Of a DNA stretch of 5,886 bases, positions 5,263 through 5,886 are shown piece by piece; position 1 is the stretch's first letter; each line of letters begins with the position of its first letter. The stretch is from Bacteroidetes bacterium SW_11_45_7 (lineage in GTDB: Bacteria; Bacteroidota; Bacteroidia; Chitinophagales; SW-11-45-7). A model generated the notes under the pieces. That model worked only from the letters and a program-made list of their open reading frames with translations, ran no database searches and was not told the origin of the DNA. The position numbers were made by a program, and so were the translations under genes. Location: assembly GCA_003022985.1 (NCBI GenBank), contig PXTV01000012.1, positions 1 through 5,886 on the forward strand, given 5' to 3'.

Positions 5263-5886
5263 ATGAAATTGCCCGGGTATATTGCTTTAATTACTGGCTT
5301 ACTTGTCATGTGCTGGGTTAGCACCAGCCAGGCGCAAAATGTTGGAGTTAATATCCTCTACCCCGACAGCAGTGCTATTTTCCATTTGGAATCGGACTCT
5401 CTTGGTTTCCTGCCTCCTACCGTGACCACTGCACAACGTGATTCCATTAAGGACCCCGCCACAGGACTCGTTATCTACAATACGGAAGATAGCACGCTCC
5501 AATATTTTAATGGCAAATGCTGGCTGCGCACCTTTCAGGAAGATTGTGACGCATGTTTTTTCGATTTCTCGCTTGCTCAGCAAACAGGCAATATTAACCG
5601 CGTAACAAGTGATACAACAGGTACGAATGTTTTTCTGTCACAAACGAGCAATACGCCCTACAACATCGGCTTATTTCTTATGCACAATCTTCCCCAGGGA
5701 ATAACTGCCAAACTCGATACTTACACAGTTCAGGGGACTGACACATTGCATCTGACTGTAGAGGCTTCCATTTTTGCCGATCCGGGCACATACCCTATTG
5801 CCATTCAGGCCGTATGCAATTCCAAAATCGAAAACCGCATCTTCACCGTTACTGTTGACTCATGCTACGAGGTACAGGTTCTGAGC
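5263..5886 (+). CDS. Secreted surface protein, 3'-truncated by window edge
   Basis: The frame is open from the ATG at 5263 to the last base: 208 residues with no stop. The start is supported by the promoter just upstream and by a clear signal peptide (residues 1-24, hydrophobic IALITGLLVM, cleavage probably after SQA). Residues 47-88 carry a segment common in Bacteroidota exported proteins: LGFLPPTVTTAQRDSI, then PATGLVIYNT, then LQYFNGKCW. I know it as a recurrent surface-protein module, not as an enzyme. From about residue 99 to 202 an Ig-like beta domain follows, with NLPQGITAKL (142-151), TLHLTV and PGTYPIAIQAV, the pattern of NEW3-like or bacterial Ig folds. Cys residues at 86, 94 and 97 could form a disulphide in the exported protein. 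The gene diverges from the T9SS cargo operon with 158 bases between the two starts, so joint regulation is possible. The C terminus, where a T9SS sorting domain might lie, is outside the window. Confidence 0.85.
   Translation, partial: MKLPGYIALITGLLVMCWVSTSQAQNVGVNILYPDSSAIFHLESDSLGFLPPTVTTAQRDSIKDPATGLVIYNTEDSTLQYFNGKCWLRTFQEDCDACFFDFSLAQQTGNINRVTSDTTGTNVFLSQTSNTPYNIGLFLMHNLPQGITAKLDTYTVQGTDTLHLTVEASIFADPGTYPIAIQAVCNSKIENRIFTVTVDSCYEVQVLS

Noticed and set aside
5299..5583. 94-codon - strand frame opposite the right-edge surface-protein gene
   Set aside because: The + strand frame has a signal peptide, a promoter and recognisable modules across the same bases; the antisense frame has none.

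Overview
This window looks like a chromosomal segment of a Bacteroidota bacterium (Flavobacteriia, Cytophagia and Saprospiria cannot be told apart here). Three things point there. One is a PorP/SprF-type protein of the type IX secretion system (T9SS) beside a protein ending in a gliding-motility-associated (CHU_C, type B) sorting domain. The second is a DUF349 repeat protein of the kind common in this phylum. The third is promoter-like sequence of the Bacteroidota form (TTTG, about 17-19 bases, then TAnnTTTG) rather than the classical -35/-10 pair.

Layout from left to right: (1) 1-1086 (+), the 3' part of a DUF349 repeat/coiled-coil gene that enters from the left edge. (2) 1064-1115, a hairpin with T-runs on both sides that can serve as a terminator for both convergent genes. 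(3) 1119-1847 (-), a membrane fatty-acid (acyl-CoA) desaturase with all its histidine boxes. (4) 1848-2419, a gene-poor stretch of about 570 bases. Its left part shows nothing convincing. Its right part (2163-2327) carries a cluster of short palindromes built on the core CTCCCGAT/ATCGGGAG and bounded by a perfect 12-base inverted repeat, which looks like a REP/BIME-type element. (5) 3437-5104 (-) then 2420-3373 (-), a probable two-gene operon: a secreted T9SS type B cargo protein first, then its PorP/SprF partner. (6) 5105-5262, a divergent promoter region. (7) 5263 to the right edge (+), the 5' part of a further secreted surface protein with a signal peptide, a GFLPP...TTAQRD...ATG..IYNT...YFNG segment and the start of an Ig-like domain.

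The genes from 2420 to the right edge appear to form a cell-surface locus. The cargo protein is exported through the Sec system and then T9SS, and the PorP/SprF protein is the probable outer-membrane partner dedicated to it. The divergent gene encodes another exported protein that may use the same route. The desaturase and the DUF349 gene look like ordinary core genes. I see no wholly new system. The items most worth a second look are the palindrome cluster, the unusual TTG start and mini-ORF before the PorP gene, the possibly leaderless cargo gene, and the truncated divergent surface protein.
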